Assembly: GCA_963823505.1 (NCBI GenBank) | Contig: CAWGLY010000006.1 | Location: 1 to 64,000, forward strand | Origin: DATHZQ01 sp963823505 | Lineage (GTDB): Bacteria > Actinomycetota > Acidimicrobiia > Spongiisociales > UBA5794 | Direction: 5' to 3' | DNA: 64,000 nucleotides | In this document: piece by piece, positions 25,596-35,573 of the stretch | Numbering within the stretch: the first letter of the stretch is position 1 | Layout of the letters: the number at the start of each line of letters is the position of its first letter | Translations under genes and position numbers: made by a program | The notes under the pieces: generated by a model | Databases searched by the model: none | What the model was told of the DNA's origin: nothing | Seen by the model: only the letters and a program-made list of their open reading frames with translations

Positions 25596-27064
25596 GCGTC
25601 CACTCCGAACACGACTGATCTGTAGACCCCCTGGTCGAGCAAATCCGTCGCTGCTTCCTCGGCATAGTCGACAAGCGGGCCGGCGAGCACGATCAGGGCA
25701 AGGCTCGCCACGACGAGACCGGCGGTGGCCCGGATCATGCCTCTCGCCAGCACGCGCGGCTCTCCGTCCGCAGGTTTGCCCCAGAACACCCCCGTCCAGA
25801 TCTTGGTCATCGAGAAGAGGGTGAGAAGGCTCGCCAGGAGCGAGACGCCGACAACCGCCCACTGCTCCGCACTGAATCCGGCCTCGATCAACGCGAGCTT
25901 GCCGACAAACCCGGAGAACGGCGGGAACCCTGCAAGGCTGAGCGCGGCGGGGAGGAACAGCGCAGCGATGACGGGGGTGCGCCGAGCAACACCATCGACG
26001 GCATCGATCGCTCCGGTGCCTTCGGATTCCTCGACGAGACCTCCCACCAAGAAGAGCGACGCCTTGACCACGATCTGGTGGACCACAAAAACGATGGCCG
26101 CCGCGACTCCCGCAACGGTGAAGAAACCGAGACCCATGATCATGTACCCGATCTGGCTCACGATGTGGAACGACAAGATCCGCTTGATGTCCTTCTGAGC
26201 GATGGCTCCGAGCACGCCAACCAGCATCGTCAGCCCGGCAATGACCAGCATCAGCGTGACCGGCTCGTCATCCGGGAACAACAGCGTCTGGGTGCGGATG
26301 ATGGCGTAGACGCCGATCTTGGTGAGGAGCCCTGCGAATACGGCCGTGACCGGGGTTGGAGCGACCGGATACGAGTCCGGGAGCCAGAAGAAGAGCGGGA
26401 AGATCGCTGCCTTGATGCCGAACACGAGGAAGAGCATCCAGCCGATGCCGGATCTGATGCCGGGTGACACGCTCTCCAGGCGAACCGTGAGGTCTGCGAT
26501 GTTCACGGTGCCCGTCGCCGCATACACCAGCGCGATCGTCGTCAGCAGGAGGGCCGAGGCCACGAGCCCGATCACGACGTAGCTGATCGTGGCGCGAATC
26601 TGGTCCCGGCCGGCTCGGTAGGTGAGCAGCACGTAGCTCGCCATCAGCATGATCTCGAACGCAACGAAGAGCGTGAACAAGTCGCCGGTCAGGAGTGCGA
26701 GCGCAACACCGGCGGTCAGAGCCTGATACACCGAGTGGAAGCCCGTGAGCTCCTCGTCGGTGGAGCGCTGACTGACGGCGTAGACGAGGACGGCAAGCAA
26801 GGCAACGCTGGAAACGAACAACAACAACACAGCGAGGCGATCGGCCACCAGCACGATCCCGAAGGGCGCTTCCCAGCCACCCACGTTCGCCACGACAGGA
26901 CCGTTGGCGTCCACGGCAACGAGGAGCCACCCCGACAGGGCCGCAAAGACGGTCGAAGAGCCGATCCCCACAGCACGTTGGACCCGCAGGTTCGGGAGCG
27001 CCACGAGGCTGACCGCCGCCGCGAGCAATGGGATCACAACAACGAGCGAGGTCGCGGTGATCAT
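25592..27064 (-). CDS. mrpD: Mrp antiporter subunit MrpD
   Basis: A 490-residue, roughly 14-helix protein of the complex I NuoL/M/N family. Characteristic segments are FEIMLMASYVLLTYRAGRDQ with the conserved Glu, LVFGIKAAIFPLFFWLPDSYPVAPTPV and GLLTKIGVYAIIRTQTLLFP with proton-path lysines. Together with MrpA it forms the ion/proton-conducting membrane arm. Coupled to mrpC and mrpF by 4-bp overlaps. Confidence 0.94.
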   Translation of the reverse strand: MITATSLVVVIPLLAAAVSLVALPNLRVQRAVGIGSSTVFAALSGWLLVAVDANGPVVANVGGWEAPFGIVLVADRLAVLLLFVSSVALLAVLVYAVSQRSTDEELTGFHSVYQALTAGVALALLTGDLFTLFVAFEIMLMASYVLLTYRAGRDQIRATISYVVIGLVASALLLTTIALVYAATGTVNIADLTVRLESVSPGIRSGIGWMLFLVFGIKAAIFPLFFWLPDSYPVAPTPVTAVFAGLLTKIGVYAIIRTQTLLFPDDEPVTLMLVIAGLTMLVGVLGAIAQKDIKRILSFHIVSQIGYMIMGLGFFTVAGVAAAIVFVVHQIVVKASLFLVGGLVEESEGTGAIDAVDGVARRTPVIAALFLPAALSLAGFPPFSGFVGKLALIEAGFSAEQWAVVGVSLLASLLTLFSMTKIWTGVFWGKPADGEPRVLARGMIRATAGLVVASLALIVLAGPLVDYAEEAATDLLDQGVYRSVVFGVDA

Positions 27065-27423
27065 GCGCCTCTCCGCCCGATTGCGGCGATGCGGCGATCT
27101 TCGACGTCGTCCTCGACCTCATCGACGCCGCGCTCGTCCCAGGAACGATGTGCCAGCGCCAGCAGAAACGCAGTGACACCAAACGTGATCACGATTGCCG
27201 TCAACACCAGTGCCTGCTCGAGCGGGTCCGCATAGACGCCTGGGTCCGAACCGTCGACGATCGGCGGCCGGCCCGGCGGCCCACCGGAACCCAGCAGCAA
27301 GAGGTTGGCGGCGTGCGCGATGAGTCCCAGACCGACGATGATCCGAGTCAGGAGCCTCTGCAACAGCAGATACGTGCCGGATGCAAACAGGACACCCGCC
27401 GCGACGGCGAGGACAACGCTCAT
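27061..27423 (-). CDS. mrpC: Mrp antiporter subunit MrpC
   Basis: A 120-residue NuoK-like protein with three membrane helices and the typical GTYLLLQRLLTRIIVGLGLIAHAANLLLL and DPLEQALVLTAIVITFGVTAF patterns. Lies between mrpB and mrpD with 4-bp overlaps on both sides. Confidence 0.94.
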   Translation of the reverse strand: MSVVLAVAAGVLFASGTYLLLQRLLTRIIVGLGLIAHAANLLLLGSGGPPGRPPIVDGSDPGVYADPLEQALVLTAIVITFGVTAFLLALAHRSWDERGVDEVEDDVEDRRIAAIGRRGA

Positions 27424-27851
27424 TGCCGTGCCTCCCCACCAAGGCGGACGATGGCCGTTGCGACCAGACCCACAACAACCAGATACACCCCAGCATCGAA
27501 GAGCAGGACGCTCGACACCTTGACTTCACCGATCAGCGGAACGGTTGCGGAAGCCGCGATCGCCGTCAGCAGCGGGCCTTCGAGGACCAGGCCGAGCGTC
27601 GCCGCCGCGACGGCGATCGTGAGCCCGGCACCACCGATGATCTCCGGTGCGACGGGCAGCGCCCGCCGCACGCCACGATCCCCGAACGCGAGGTAGATCA
27701 GCAACAAGGCAGCACTCCCGAGGAGGCCCCCGGCGAACCCGCCGCCAGGCTTGTCGTGGCCGACCACCAACAGATAGAGGGAGAACAGGACCAGCGTCGG
27801 GACGATCGTCCTTGCCGCCGTCGCCGCGAGTGGAGAGAACCGGAGGTGCAT
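27420..27851 (-). CDS. mrpB: Mrp antiporter subunit MrpB
   Basis: A 143-residue protein with four membrane helices, carrying the MnhB signature GHDKPGGGFAGGLL and APEIIGGAGL. It overlaps the mrpA stop region by 1 bp (27851), and mrpC by 4 bp. Confidence 0.93.
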   Translation of the reverse strand: MHLRFSPLAATAARTIVPTLVLFSLYLLVVGHDKPGGGFAGGLLGSAALLLIYLAFGDRGVRRALPVAPEIIGGAGLTIAVAAATLGLVLEGPLLTAIAASATVPLIGEVKVSSVLLFDAGVYLVVVGLVATAIVRLGGEARQ

Positions 27852-30127
27852 CAGCCGTCCGCCCGCACTGCCCGCCTGCGGCCGGTCGATCGCACGAGCG
27901 CCCCGACCCCGACCGCAGCGACCAGCAGAACTGTGATTTCGCCAAGAGTGTCGAGCGCACGAAAGTCGGTGAGGATGACGTTCACCACGTTGCTACCGCC
28001 CGCAGCAACGGCGTTCTCGCTGTAGAACTCGGCCACCGGGCGGTCGGGCTGAACCGACGAATGGACGAGTGCGGCACCTGTGACGAAGAGCCCGGAGAGA
28101 ACGGCCACGACGATCCGGACCCGCCGAGAGATCGACCCTGGGTCGGCTCCAAAACGACGTGGGAGCCGCGCCAGCACGAACGCAAACAGGGCAACGGTGA
28201 ACGTCTCGATCAACACCTGGGTCAAAGCGAGATCAGGGGCACCAAAGCTCACGTAGATGCCCGCCACCGCAAAGCCGACGACGCCGAGCAGCAGCGCAGC
28301 GGCCATCCTCCGTTGCACGCGGATGCAGGCAGTGGCGGCCAGAATGATGACGGCCACAAGGACGACTTCCGTTGCACCGTTTGCCGCCGTCCAACCGTTG
28401 AGGGATGTGGGTTGGAGCGACCACGCGACTGCGGGCACCACCAGCACGGTCGAAAGGATCACTGCCAGATAGACCGGAAGGGCGCCGTTCTGGACGACCC
28501 CGGTCACTCCGTCCGCGGTGCGGTTGAGCCCGCGCACCATGGCGGCGTACACGTCCGATCCCGAAGGCAGACGCAGCGGCGGGTCGTCCCAGACTCTTCG
28601 CAACCGCTCGTCGTGGCGAAGCGCGACGTGGAGCCCGATACCCGCGGCCACCACGACCATGGACACCAGCAACGCTGGCTTCCATCCCGGCCACAGGAGG
28701 AGTTTCACCGTGCCGCCCGTTGCCGTGGCGACGGCCTCACCGAGGCCGGCAGGAAACAACCCGAGCACGATCGACGCTCCCGCCAGCGCAACCGCCGGTC
28801 CACCGAGCGTGGGGAGAATGCCCAGACGCTGGGTGGGTTCGGCGGACGGGGAGCCCGTGCCAAATGCGCCGATCCAGAAACGGAGGCTGTAGGCCACCGT
28901 CACGGCTGAGGCGACGGCGATGATCCCCAGTACAACAACGACGCCATCTGCGATGAGGAGGTCGTAGGCAGCCTCCTTCGTGACGAAACCGAGCAGCGGC
29001 GGGATGCCCGCCATCGACATCGCGGCCGCTGCCGCCGTCACGGCAAGCCATGGGCTCTGTCTGCGGAGACCGGAAATGCGGCGGATGTCTCTGGTTCCGG
29101 TTGCCTTGTCGATGATCCCCACGATGAGAAAGAGCGCTGCCTTGAAGATGGCGTGAGCAATGAGGACCGCCATCGCGGCTCCGGTCTGGCCGACCCCGAT
29201 CAACGCCGTCATGAAGCCAAGCTGGCTGACGGTGCCGTGGGCGAGCAGGAGCTTCAGATCATGCTGCCGCATCGCCTGCAACGCACCGGCGACCATGGTT
29301 GCCAGACCGACGCCCGTCACCCCTACCTTCCAGATCGTCTCCCCGGAGAACCCGGGAGCGAGCAGCAAGAGCAGCACGATCCCAGCCTTGACCATCGTCG
29401 CCGAGTGGAGGAAAGCCGAAGCGGGCGTGGGGGCGGCCATCGCGTTGGGCAGCCAGAACTGGAACGGGAACTGTGCGGACTTGGTGAAAGCACCGACGAA
29501 CACCAGAACGAGTGCAATCGTGACCATTGTTCCCGCAGGCGGCGCCGCAACGATCGTCGAGATCGAGCTGGATCCTGCAGCCGCGGCCAAAAGGACGAAG
29601 CCCCCAAGCATCGCCAGCCCGCCCATTGTCGTCGTGAGCACTGCCTGGAGCGCCGCAGACCGCGCATCGGCACGCTCGTCGTCAAACCCGATCAAGAGAA
29701 ACGATGCGACCGTCGTGACCTCCCAGAACACAAACAGACCAAAGAGGTTGTCGGAAGCCACGATGCCGGCCATGCCGCCCGTGAAGAGCACCATCAACGT
29801 CAGGAACCTCGACCGGCGCTCGGCACCTGCGAGGTACCCCTGGCTGTAGATCAGAATCAGGAGCCCGATGGACGCGACGAGCAACGTCAGGATGACCGTG
29901 AACATGTCGATACGGAACGCCAGTTCGACACCAAGCGCCGGGATCCAGTCGATCGTCTCGAACCCGCCATCGGGCCCGCCACCTGCCGCCACCAGCACCG
30001 CCCATGTGATCTGCGCAGCAAACGGCGCCGCCGCCACGGCGAAGAACCACCTTCTCAGGCGGGCATTGAACAGCCAGAGGACTCCGGCGGCGACGAAATA
30101 CGAGGCAATCGTCCAGGTGAGATACAT
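27851..30127 (-). CDS. mrpA: Mrp antiporter subunit MrpA
   Basis: The large 758-residue subunit and first gene of the operon. A NuoL-like N-terminal region of about 14 helices includes FWEVTTVASFLLIGF, FQFWLPNAMAAPTPASAFLHSATMVKAG with the conserved Lys, and HAIFKAALFLIVGIID. A C-terminal NuoJ/MnhB-like domain (about 590-758) has FGAPDLALTQVLIETFTVALFA and DFRALDTLGEITVLL. It is the canonical group-1 layout with A and B separate. Function: Na+/H+ exchange for pH and salt balance. Confidence 0.94.
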   Translation of the reverse strand: MYLTWTIASYFVAAGVLWLFNARLRRWFFAVAAAPFAAQITWAVLVAAGGGPDGGFETIDWIPALGVELAFRIDMFTVILTLLVASIGLLILIYSQGYLAGAERRSRFLTLMVLFTGGMAGIVASDNLFGLFVFWEVTTVASFLLIGFDDERADARSAALQAVLTTTMGGLAMLGGFVLLAAAAGSSSISTIVAAPPAGTMVTIALVLVFVGAFTKSAQFPFQFWLPNAMAAPTPASAFLHSATMVKAGIVLLLLLAPGFSGETIWKVGVTGVGLATMVAGALQAMRQHDLKLLLAHGTVSQLGFMTALIGVGQTGAAMAVLIAHAIFKAALFLIVGIIDKATGTRDIRRISGLRRQSPWLAVTAAAAAMSMAGIPPLLGFVTKEAAYDLLIADGVVVVLGIIAVASAVTVAYSLRFWIGAFGTGSPSAEPTQRLGILPTLGGPAVALAGASIVLGLFPAGLGEAVATATGGTVKLLLWPGWKPALLVSMVVVAAGIGLHVALRHDERLRRVWDDPPLRLPSGSDVYAAMVRGLNRTADGVTGVVQNGALPVYLAVILSTVLVVPAVAWSLQPTSLNGWTAANGATEVVLVAVIILAATACIRVQRRMAAALLLGVVGFAVAGIYVSFGAPDLALTQVLIETFTVALFAFVLARLPRRFGADPGSISRRVRIVVAVLSGLFVTGAALVHSSVQPDRPVAEFYSENAVAAGGSNVVNVILTDFRALDTLGEITVLLVAAVGVGALVRSTGRRRAVRADG

Positions 30128-30209
30128 GACGTGGTGGTACGGGGCTATGGGTGTCGCCGGATCAGGAACCGATGAAACTCATCGGCTCCAGCCCGAGGAG
30201 AGCGCCGCG

Positions 30210-32039
30210 TCAGTCCGCGTACCGGATCATGTAGTCGTCCGACGGCAGCAGACGCTCGGAGCGACCGAGGCCGATCACCCGGCCGGCTGGGCCGAGGTCC
30301 TGGTCGGCGGAGAACACCTCAGTGCGTTCGTGCCGCTCGATGACGAGGGGAAGGCTGGTCAATTCCGCAAGGCGCCGATCAACGGCCGAAGCCCCCGCCA
30401 AGACCGATTCAGGTTCGGCGACCTCAAAGGTCAATTCGACGGCTCTTCCGAGTTCGAGATCGGCGTCCCACGAGACAATATCGGCCGTGCGGGCGAACAG
30501 GAGCTCACCACCGATCTCCTTCACGATGGCCAAAACCGATTGCGTTGCAGCCTCGGTGAGGGCCACGTGGACTTCAGGGATCCCAAAACGCGTCGCGCCG
30601 ATTCTGGCGGCAAGCACGTTCACCTCATTGTTGCCTGTGGCCGCGACGAGGGTCTTTGCATGTGATCCCCCGGCCTCCTCCAGGACGTCTTCGTCGAGCC
30701 CGCTCCCCTTCACCACGGCCAAACCGAGATCTGTCGCAGTGCGGCAGTGGTCGGCGTTGGTGTCGATGAGCGTCACCGGTGCGGTAGGCGCCAACAGCAG
30801 CGCAAGACGTTGCGCCACAGGGCCCGCACCCACGATCAGAATGGCATCGCGTTCCTCGGCGACGAGCTCGCCGCGACGGCGCAGCCATGCGATCGAACGA
30901 GTGAGGAGGATCGGCACCGTTGCGGTGGTGAAGATCGCCATGAACACCAGGATCGAGAACACCGTTGCGTCGATGAGACCCGCCGCCAGCGCAAGTTCGG
31001 CAACGATGATCTCGACTGCACCTCGCCCGTTCATGCCGGCGCCGACCGCAAAGCCCTCGCGGAATCCAAACCCGGTTGGCAGGTAGAAGATCGCGCTGCC
31101 GAGGATCTTGCCAACCGTGGCAAGGACGACGATGGCGATGAGCAGCGCGGGCGCTTCGGTGAACACGTCGAAGGAGACCTGGAACCCTGCCGTCACGAAG
31201 AAGACCGGGGCGAGCAGCCCGACGGAGATGGAACGCGCCTTGCCTTCCACGCCGGCGAGCTGATCGTGCGGCAGCACGCCGTCACGGATGAAGAGCCCGG
31301 CGAGGAACGCACCCAGGATGGCGTGAAGCCCTACGGCATCTGCCGCAGCAGCGAATGACAGGCCGGCAATGACCACCAGCAGGAAGACGACCGAGGTGTC
31401 GGTGTTGCGCTTCGCCAGCTCCCGACCGACTCGGGGAAACACCCGGGTCCCGACGACCCAAGCACCCAACAAGAAGAGCGTCGCCTTCACGACGGTGGCG
31501 ACGATGCCGCCGACGGCCAGCGCGCCGGTGATCCCCATTCCGAGAACGGCAGCGAAGATGATGAGGGCGGCAACGTCGGAGAACAGCGCACCCGCCATGA
31601 GCACGTGTGCAATGCGGGTGTTGAGAATCCCAAGGTCGACGAGGATGCGGGACTTCGTAGCGAGGGACGTCACGCCCATTGCGACCGCGACGAAAATCGC
31701 CGCAGTGGCGTCGTAACCCGCAAGCACCATCACGCCAAAACCGAGCCCTGCGGGGACGATGAACCCGCCTGCGGCGGCAAAGGCCGCCGGTTTGGCCGCC
31801 TTGCCGAGATCGGCCGGGTCGAGATGCAGCCCGATGTAGAGCATCAGAAGCACGACGCCGAGCTTGCCGATCACTGCGAGCGCATCATCGGCCTCCAGCA
31901 GACCAAGCAGAGGGGGCCCGAGCAGGATGCCGGCCATCAGCTCGCCCAGGATGGCGGGATATCCCACCTTGCGGGCGAGCCAGCCACCTCCGGCGGCCGC
32001 CATGAGCACGAGCAGCAAGTTCATCGCATCGAAGCTCAC
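30210..32039 (-). CDS. KefB-type monovalent cation:proton antiporter with TrkA-N domain
   Basis: A CPA2 transporter of 609 residues. Residues about 5-385 form some 12 membrane helices (GYPAILGELMAGILLGPPLLG; AHVLMAGALFSDVAALIIF with the conserved Asp). Residues about 395-520 are a RCK/TrkA-N nucleotide-binding domain with the Rossmann motif IVGAGPVAQRLALLL and an acidic beta-2 end (IDTNADH). A shorter TrkA-C-like part (EHR...EVFSADQDLGPAGRVIGLG) ends the protein. It sits just downstream of the start side of the Mrp operon with its own 170-bp upstream region, so regulation is probably separate. GTG start; an ATG five codons on is an alternative. Confidence 0.88.
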   Translation of the reverse strand: MSFDAMNLLLVLMAAAGGGWLARKVGYPAILGELMAGILLGPPLLGLLEADDALAVIGKLGVVLLMLYIGLHLDPADLGKAAKPAAFAAAGGFIVPAGLGFGVMVLAGYDATAAIFVAVAMGVTSLATKSRILVDLGILNTRIAHVLMAGALFSDVAALIIFAAVLGMGITGALAVGGIVATVVKATLFLLGAWVVGTRVFPRVGRELAKRNTDTSVVFLLVVIAGLSFAAAADAVGLHAILGAFLAGLFIRDGVLPHDQLAGVEGKARSISVGLLAPVFFVTAGFQVSFDVFTEAPALLIAIVVLATVGKILGSAIFYLPTGFGFREGFAVGAGMNGRGAVEIIVAELALAAGLIDATVFSILVFMAIFTTATVPILLTRSIAWLRRRGELVAEERDAILIVGAGPVAQRLALLLAPTAPVTLIDTNADHCRTATDLGLAVVKGSGLDEDVLEEAGGSHAKTLVAATGNNEVNVLAARIGATRFGIPEVHVALTEAATQSVLAIVKEIGGELLFARTADIVSWDADLELGRAVELTFEVAEPESVLAGASAVDRRLAELTSLPLVIERHERTEVFSADQDLGPAGRVIGLGRSERLLPSDDYMIRYAD

Positions 32040-32172
32040 GTGGTCCCCTTCGGCCGCCCAGTCATGCGCTGTGGATTACACGAAACATAGCGCATACTTT
32101 GTTCGTACGTCAAGCGATTCGTGTTTTCCCGAGCATGTAGGTGGGACGACCCACGCCGCGAGGCTGGCCAGG

Positions 32173-33381
32173 TCAGCTCGGGGAAGGTGGCTCGACGCTC
32201 AGGACGGCACGGTTGACTTCATCCGTGAGCAACGGGCGGTCCACGACGATGCGGCCATTGCGCTCGTTGATGACCCCTGCACGCTGGAGAAGTTGGCCGG
32301 CCTCCGACTCCAACAGCGTGCGTCCAACTTCGCCGGTTGTCACGCCTGCACGCCGGCGCAGCCCGAGGATGAGCCGTTCCTGTTCCCTTGCCCACGCACC
32401 GAGCCTCTCCGTCCCTGCCTCAGGACGTTTGGCTCCGGCGATCCGATCGAGATACACGTCGAGCCGCCTGACGTTGCGCCTGCGCACCCCATCCCGATGG
32501 CCGTGGGCGCCGAGCCCAAATGCGATGTACTCCCCCTGGGCCCACGTGGCGAGGTTGTACCGGCACGGATGGCCCCGTCTGGCGAAATTGGAGATCTCGT
32601 AGTGACGCAATCCTGCCGCGGGAGCCGCCGACTGCACCGCCTCGAACTTGTCGGCCTGATCGTCCGGATCGGGGGCCTCGTGGGCCCCGAGAAGCACGAG
32701 CCTGGAGAGCTCAGTACCCCGCTCAACCGTGAGCGCGTATGCCGAAAGATGATCAGGACCCAGCGACAGCGCCCGTTCCACCGTGGCCATCCACGACTGC
32801 AGCGACTCGCCCGGCGTCCCGTAGATCAGGTCGATGGACACACTCTGGATGCCGCCCCGCCGGGCGACCGACACTGCCCGAGATGCATCCGGTGGCCGAT
32901 GTAGCCTGCCGAGAGCCTCCAGGACATCGACGTCGAAGGACTGAACACCCAGCGACATTCGCGTGACTCCGACGTCCACCAGACCTGCGACGAGATCGGG
33001 CGTGATGTCCTCAGGGTTGGCCTCGATGCTCACCTCAGCAGCGGCGTCGATCCCAAACCGCCTGCGGAGTTCACCGATGATGCGGCCCACCAAGACCGGG
33101 TCGAGGGTCGTGGGCGTGCCCCCACCGAAGTTGACCGCATCGAGGGGCGCCCAGGACGGCTCCATGGCGATTTCCCGAATCAGCGCGTCGACGTACCCAA
33201 CGACCGACGACCCTTCCGGCGTCTCTTCGGCTGTCACGACGGCGAAGTCGCAATACGGACAGCGCCTCCTGCAGTACGGAACGTGCACGTAGGCGGTCCG
33301 GAGTGCGCCGGCGGCGTCGGCCAGCTCGGGAGCGTCGACCGGGAGCTCGTCGGGAAACCGTCCCCGCTGCGTCGATCCCAC
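32173..33381 (-). CDS. hemW: Radical SAM protein HemW (coproporphyrinogen III oxidase-like)
   Basis: A 402-residue heme chaperone related to HemN. The [4Fe-4S]/SAM cysteines are in VPYCRRRCPYCDF (C-x3-C-x2-C), followed by FGGGTPT and a conserved NPEDIT segment (EANPEDITPDLVAGL). The C-terminal HemN_C-type domain includes WAQGEYIAFGLGAHGH. It lacks the extra N-terminal cysteine arrangement of true HemN. GTG start 9 bp after lepA, as in many bacteria where lepA and hemW are neighbours. Confidence 0.92.
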   Translation of the reverse strand: MGSTQRGRFPDELPVDAPELADAAGALRTAYVHVPYCRRRCPYCDFAVVTAEETPEGSSVVGYVDALIREIAMEPSWAPLDAVNFGGGTPTTLDPVLVGRIIGELRRRFGIDAAAEVSIEANPEDITPDLVAGLVDVGVTRMSLGVQSFDVDVLEALGRLHRPPDASRAVSVARRGGIQSVSIDLIYGTPGESLQSWMATVERALSLGPDHLSAYALTVERGTELSRLVLLGAHEAPDPDDQADKFEAVQSAAPAAGLRHYEISNFARRGHPCRYNLATWAQGEYIAFGLGAHGHRDGVRRRNVRRLDVYLDRIAGAKRPEAGTERLGAWAREQERLILGLRRRAGVTTGEVGRTLLESEAGQLLQRAGVINERNGRIVVDRPLLTDEVNRAVLSVEPPSPS

Positions 33382-33390
33382 GATCGGGTC

Positions 33391-35196
33391 TCAGACCTCG
33401 TCGATGCGCAGCGCCGAGATGAAGGCCTCTTGCGGCACCTCGACCTGACCGACCATCTTCATACGGCGTTTGCCTTCCTTCTGCCGCTCCAGCAGCTTGC
33501 GTTTGCGGGTGATGTCACCGCCGTAGCACTTCGCCGTGACGTCCTTGCGCTTGGCCTTGATCGTCTCCCTCGCGATCACCCTGGTGCCGATCGCCGCCTG
33601 AATCGGCACGTCGAAGAGCTGGCGCGGGATCAACTCCCGCAGCCGCTCCACCATGGCCCTCCCGTAGACATAGGCCTTGTCCTTGTGGACGATGGTCGAG
33701 AACGCATCCACGGGCGTCGCGTTGAGGAGGACCTCGACGCGCACCAGATCGGAGACGGCGTAGCCGTCGGGCTCGTAGTCGAGCGAGGCATACCCGCGAG
33801 TCCGAGACTTGAGCTGATCGAAGAAGTCGAAGACGATCTCGGCAAGGGGGACCCGGTAGTGGAGCTCCACCCGCTCAGGCGTCAGATACGTCATGTCGCC
33901 GATGTCGCCGCGCCGTTGCTGCACCAGTTCCATCACCGTCCCGACGTAGGTCGAGGGGGTGATGATCATCACTTTGACATAGGGCTCCGCGATGGTCGCG
34001 ATCTTCCCTGCATCCGGCAGGTCTTGCGGGGAGCGAACGACGAGCTCGGAACCGTCGGTCAACGTGGCCCGATACTCCACGGACGGTGCGGTAGCGACCA
34101 GGTCGAGGTCGTACTCGCGTTCGAGCCGCTCGCGGACGATCTCCATGTGGAGCAGACCGAGGAAGCCGCAACGGAACCCAAACCCCAGAGCCCGCGACGT
34201 CTCGGCTTGGTACACGAGGGACGAGTCGTTGAGCCGCAGCTTGTCGAGGGCCTCGCGAAGCCGTTCGAAGTCGTCTCCGTCTGTGGGGAACATGCCGGAG
34301 AACACCATCGGCTTGGGCTCCCGGTACCCGGCAAGGGGTGTCGGCGCAGGCGCTGCGGTCAGTGTGACCGTGTCGCCCACCCGGATCAGGTCGATCTCCT
34401 TGATCCCGGTGATGAGATACCCCACCTCGCCGGCCGTCAACGCCGGGACGGGAGTGGCAACCGGCGCCATGATGCCGACCTCGGCGGCCTCGGCGTCCTG
34501 GCCCGTCACCATGAAGCGCACCCGATCGCTCTTCGCCAAGGCCCCGTCGACCACGCGGAGGTAACACACGACTCCCCGGTAGGTGTCGTAGTACGAATCG
34601 AAGACGAGGGCACGAAGTGGACCGGCCTCCTCGCCCCGCGGCGGCGGGAGCTGGGCGACGATGGCCTCGAGCAGCTCGTCGACCCCAATCCCGGTCTTTG
34701 CCGAGACGCGGATCACGTCGTCTGCTGATCCGCCGAGCACGCCAACGATCTCCAACGCCACCCGATCAGGGTCGGCGGCCGGCAAGTCGATCTTGTTGAT
34801 GACCGGGATGATCTCGAGACCCTCCTCGATCGCCAGGTAGGCGTTGGCAAGGGTCTGCGCCTCGATGCCCTGCGAGGCATCGACCAGCAGCAGCGCGCCC
34901 TCACACGCTTCCAGGGACCGGGAGACCTCGTAGGAAAAATCGACGTGGCCGGGTGTATCGATCAGGTTCAGCGCATAGAGGCGGCCGTCGTCCGCGGTGT
35001 AGGGCAGCCGGACGGCGTTGGCCTTGATGGTGATGCCTCGCTCCCGCTCGAGATCCATCGTGTCGAGAAGCTGCTCCCGCATGTCGCGATCGGCAACGGC
35101 GCCGGTGCGCTGGAGAAACCGATCCGCCAGCGTCGACTTGCCGTGGTCGATGTGGGCGATGATGGAAAAATTGCGAATGCGCGCCGGCGCGGTCAT
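33391..35196 (-). CDS. lepA: Elongation factor 4 (LepA)
   Basis: A 601-residue ribosome-associated GTPase that back-translocates stalled ribosomes or assists 30S biogenesis. G1 is AHIDHGKST, switch II DTPGHVDF, G4 NKID. Domains II, III and V follow, and the unique C-terminal domain ends GKRRMKMVGQVEVPQEAFIS. It is divergent from rpsT with 92 bp between the starts. Confidence 0.96.
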   Translation of the reverse strand: MTAPARIRNFSIIAHIDHGKSTLADRFLQRTGAVADRDMREQLLDTMDLERERGITIKANAVRLPYTADDGRLYALNLIDTPGHVDFSYEVSRSLEACEGALLLVDASQGIEAQTLANAYLAIEEGLEIIPVINKIDLPAADPDRVALEIVGVLGGSADDVIRVSAKTGIGVDELLEAIVAQLPPPRGEEAGPLRALVFDSYYDTYRGVVCYLRVVDGALAKSDRVRFMVTGQDAEAAEVGIMAPVATPVPALTAGEVGYLITGIKEIDLIRVGDTVTLTAAPAPTPLAGYREPKPMVFSGMFPTDGDDFERLREALDKLRLNDSSLVYQAETSRALGFGFRCGFLGLLHMEIVRERLEREYDLDLVATAPSVEYRATLTDGSELVVRSPQDLPDAGKIATIAEPYVKVMIITPSTYVGTVMELVQQRRGDIGDMTYLTPERVELHYRVPLAEIVFDFFDQLKSRTRGYASLDYEPDGYAVSDLVRVEVLLNATPVDAFSTIVHKDKAYVYGRAMVERLRELIPRQLFDVPIQAAIGTRVIARETIKAKRKDVTAKCYGGDITRKRKLLERQKEGKRRMKMVGQVEVPQEAFISALRIDEV

Positions 35197-35288
35197 GAAG
35201 AGCCCTGGGAGGAAGACGGGGCATTGTACCGTTTGCGCCGAGACTGCTATTCTCCATCCGTTCCCTTGACCGCAGAGGTTCCTTTCGT

Positions 35289-35549
35289 ATGGCCAATATC
35301 AAGTCGCAGATCAAGCGCAACCGCCAGACCCTGGTTCGCCACGAGCGAAACAAGGCGATGCGCTCGGAGTTGAAGACCAGGATGAAAGCCGTCACCACCG
35401 CAGCCGACGACGGTGACGCCACATCCGCCCGGGACGCCTACGTTGTGGCGCAGAAGCGCATCGACATGGCGGTCACCAAGGGTCTCATCCACAAGAACAA
35501 CGCAGCTCGCAAGAAGGCGCGTCTCGCCAAGCGCCTCAATGCGCTGTAG
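35289..35549 (+). CDS. rpsT: 30S ribosomal protein S20
   Basis: An 86-residue basic three-helix protein binding 16S rRNA. It begins MANIKSQIKRNRQT and ends HKNNAARKKARLAKRLNAL, matching S20. Placed opposite lepA, the usual context. GreA follows after 24 bp. Confidence 0.96.
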   Translation: MANIKSQIKRNRQTLVRHERNKAMRSELKTRMKAVTTAADDGDATSARDAYVVAQKRIDMAVTKGLIHKNNAARKKARLAKRLNAL

Positions 35550-35573
35550 AGCTCTCGTCCCTGGAGCAACCTC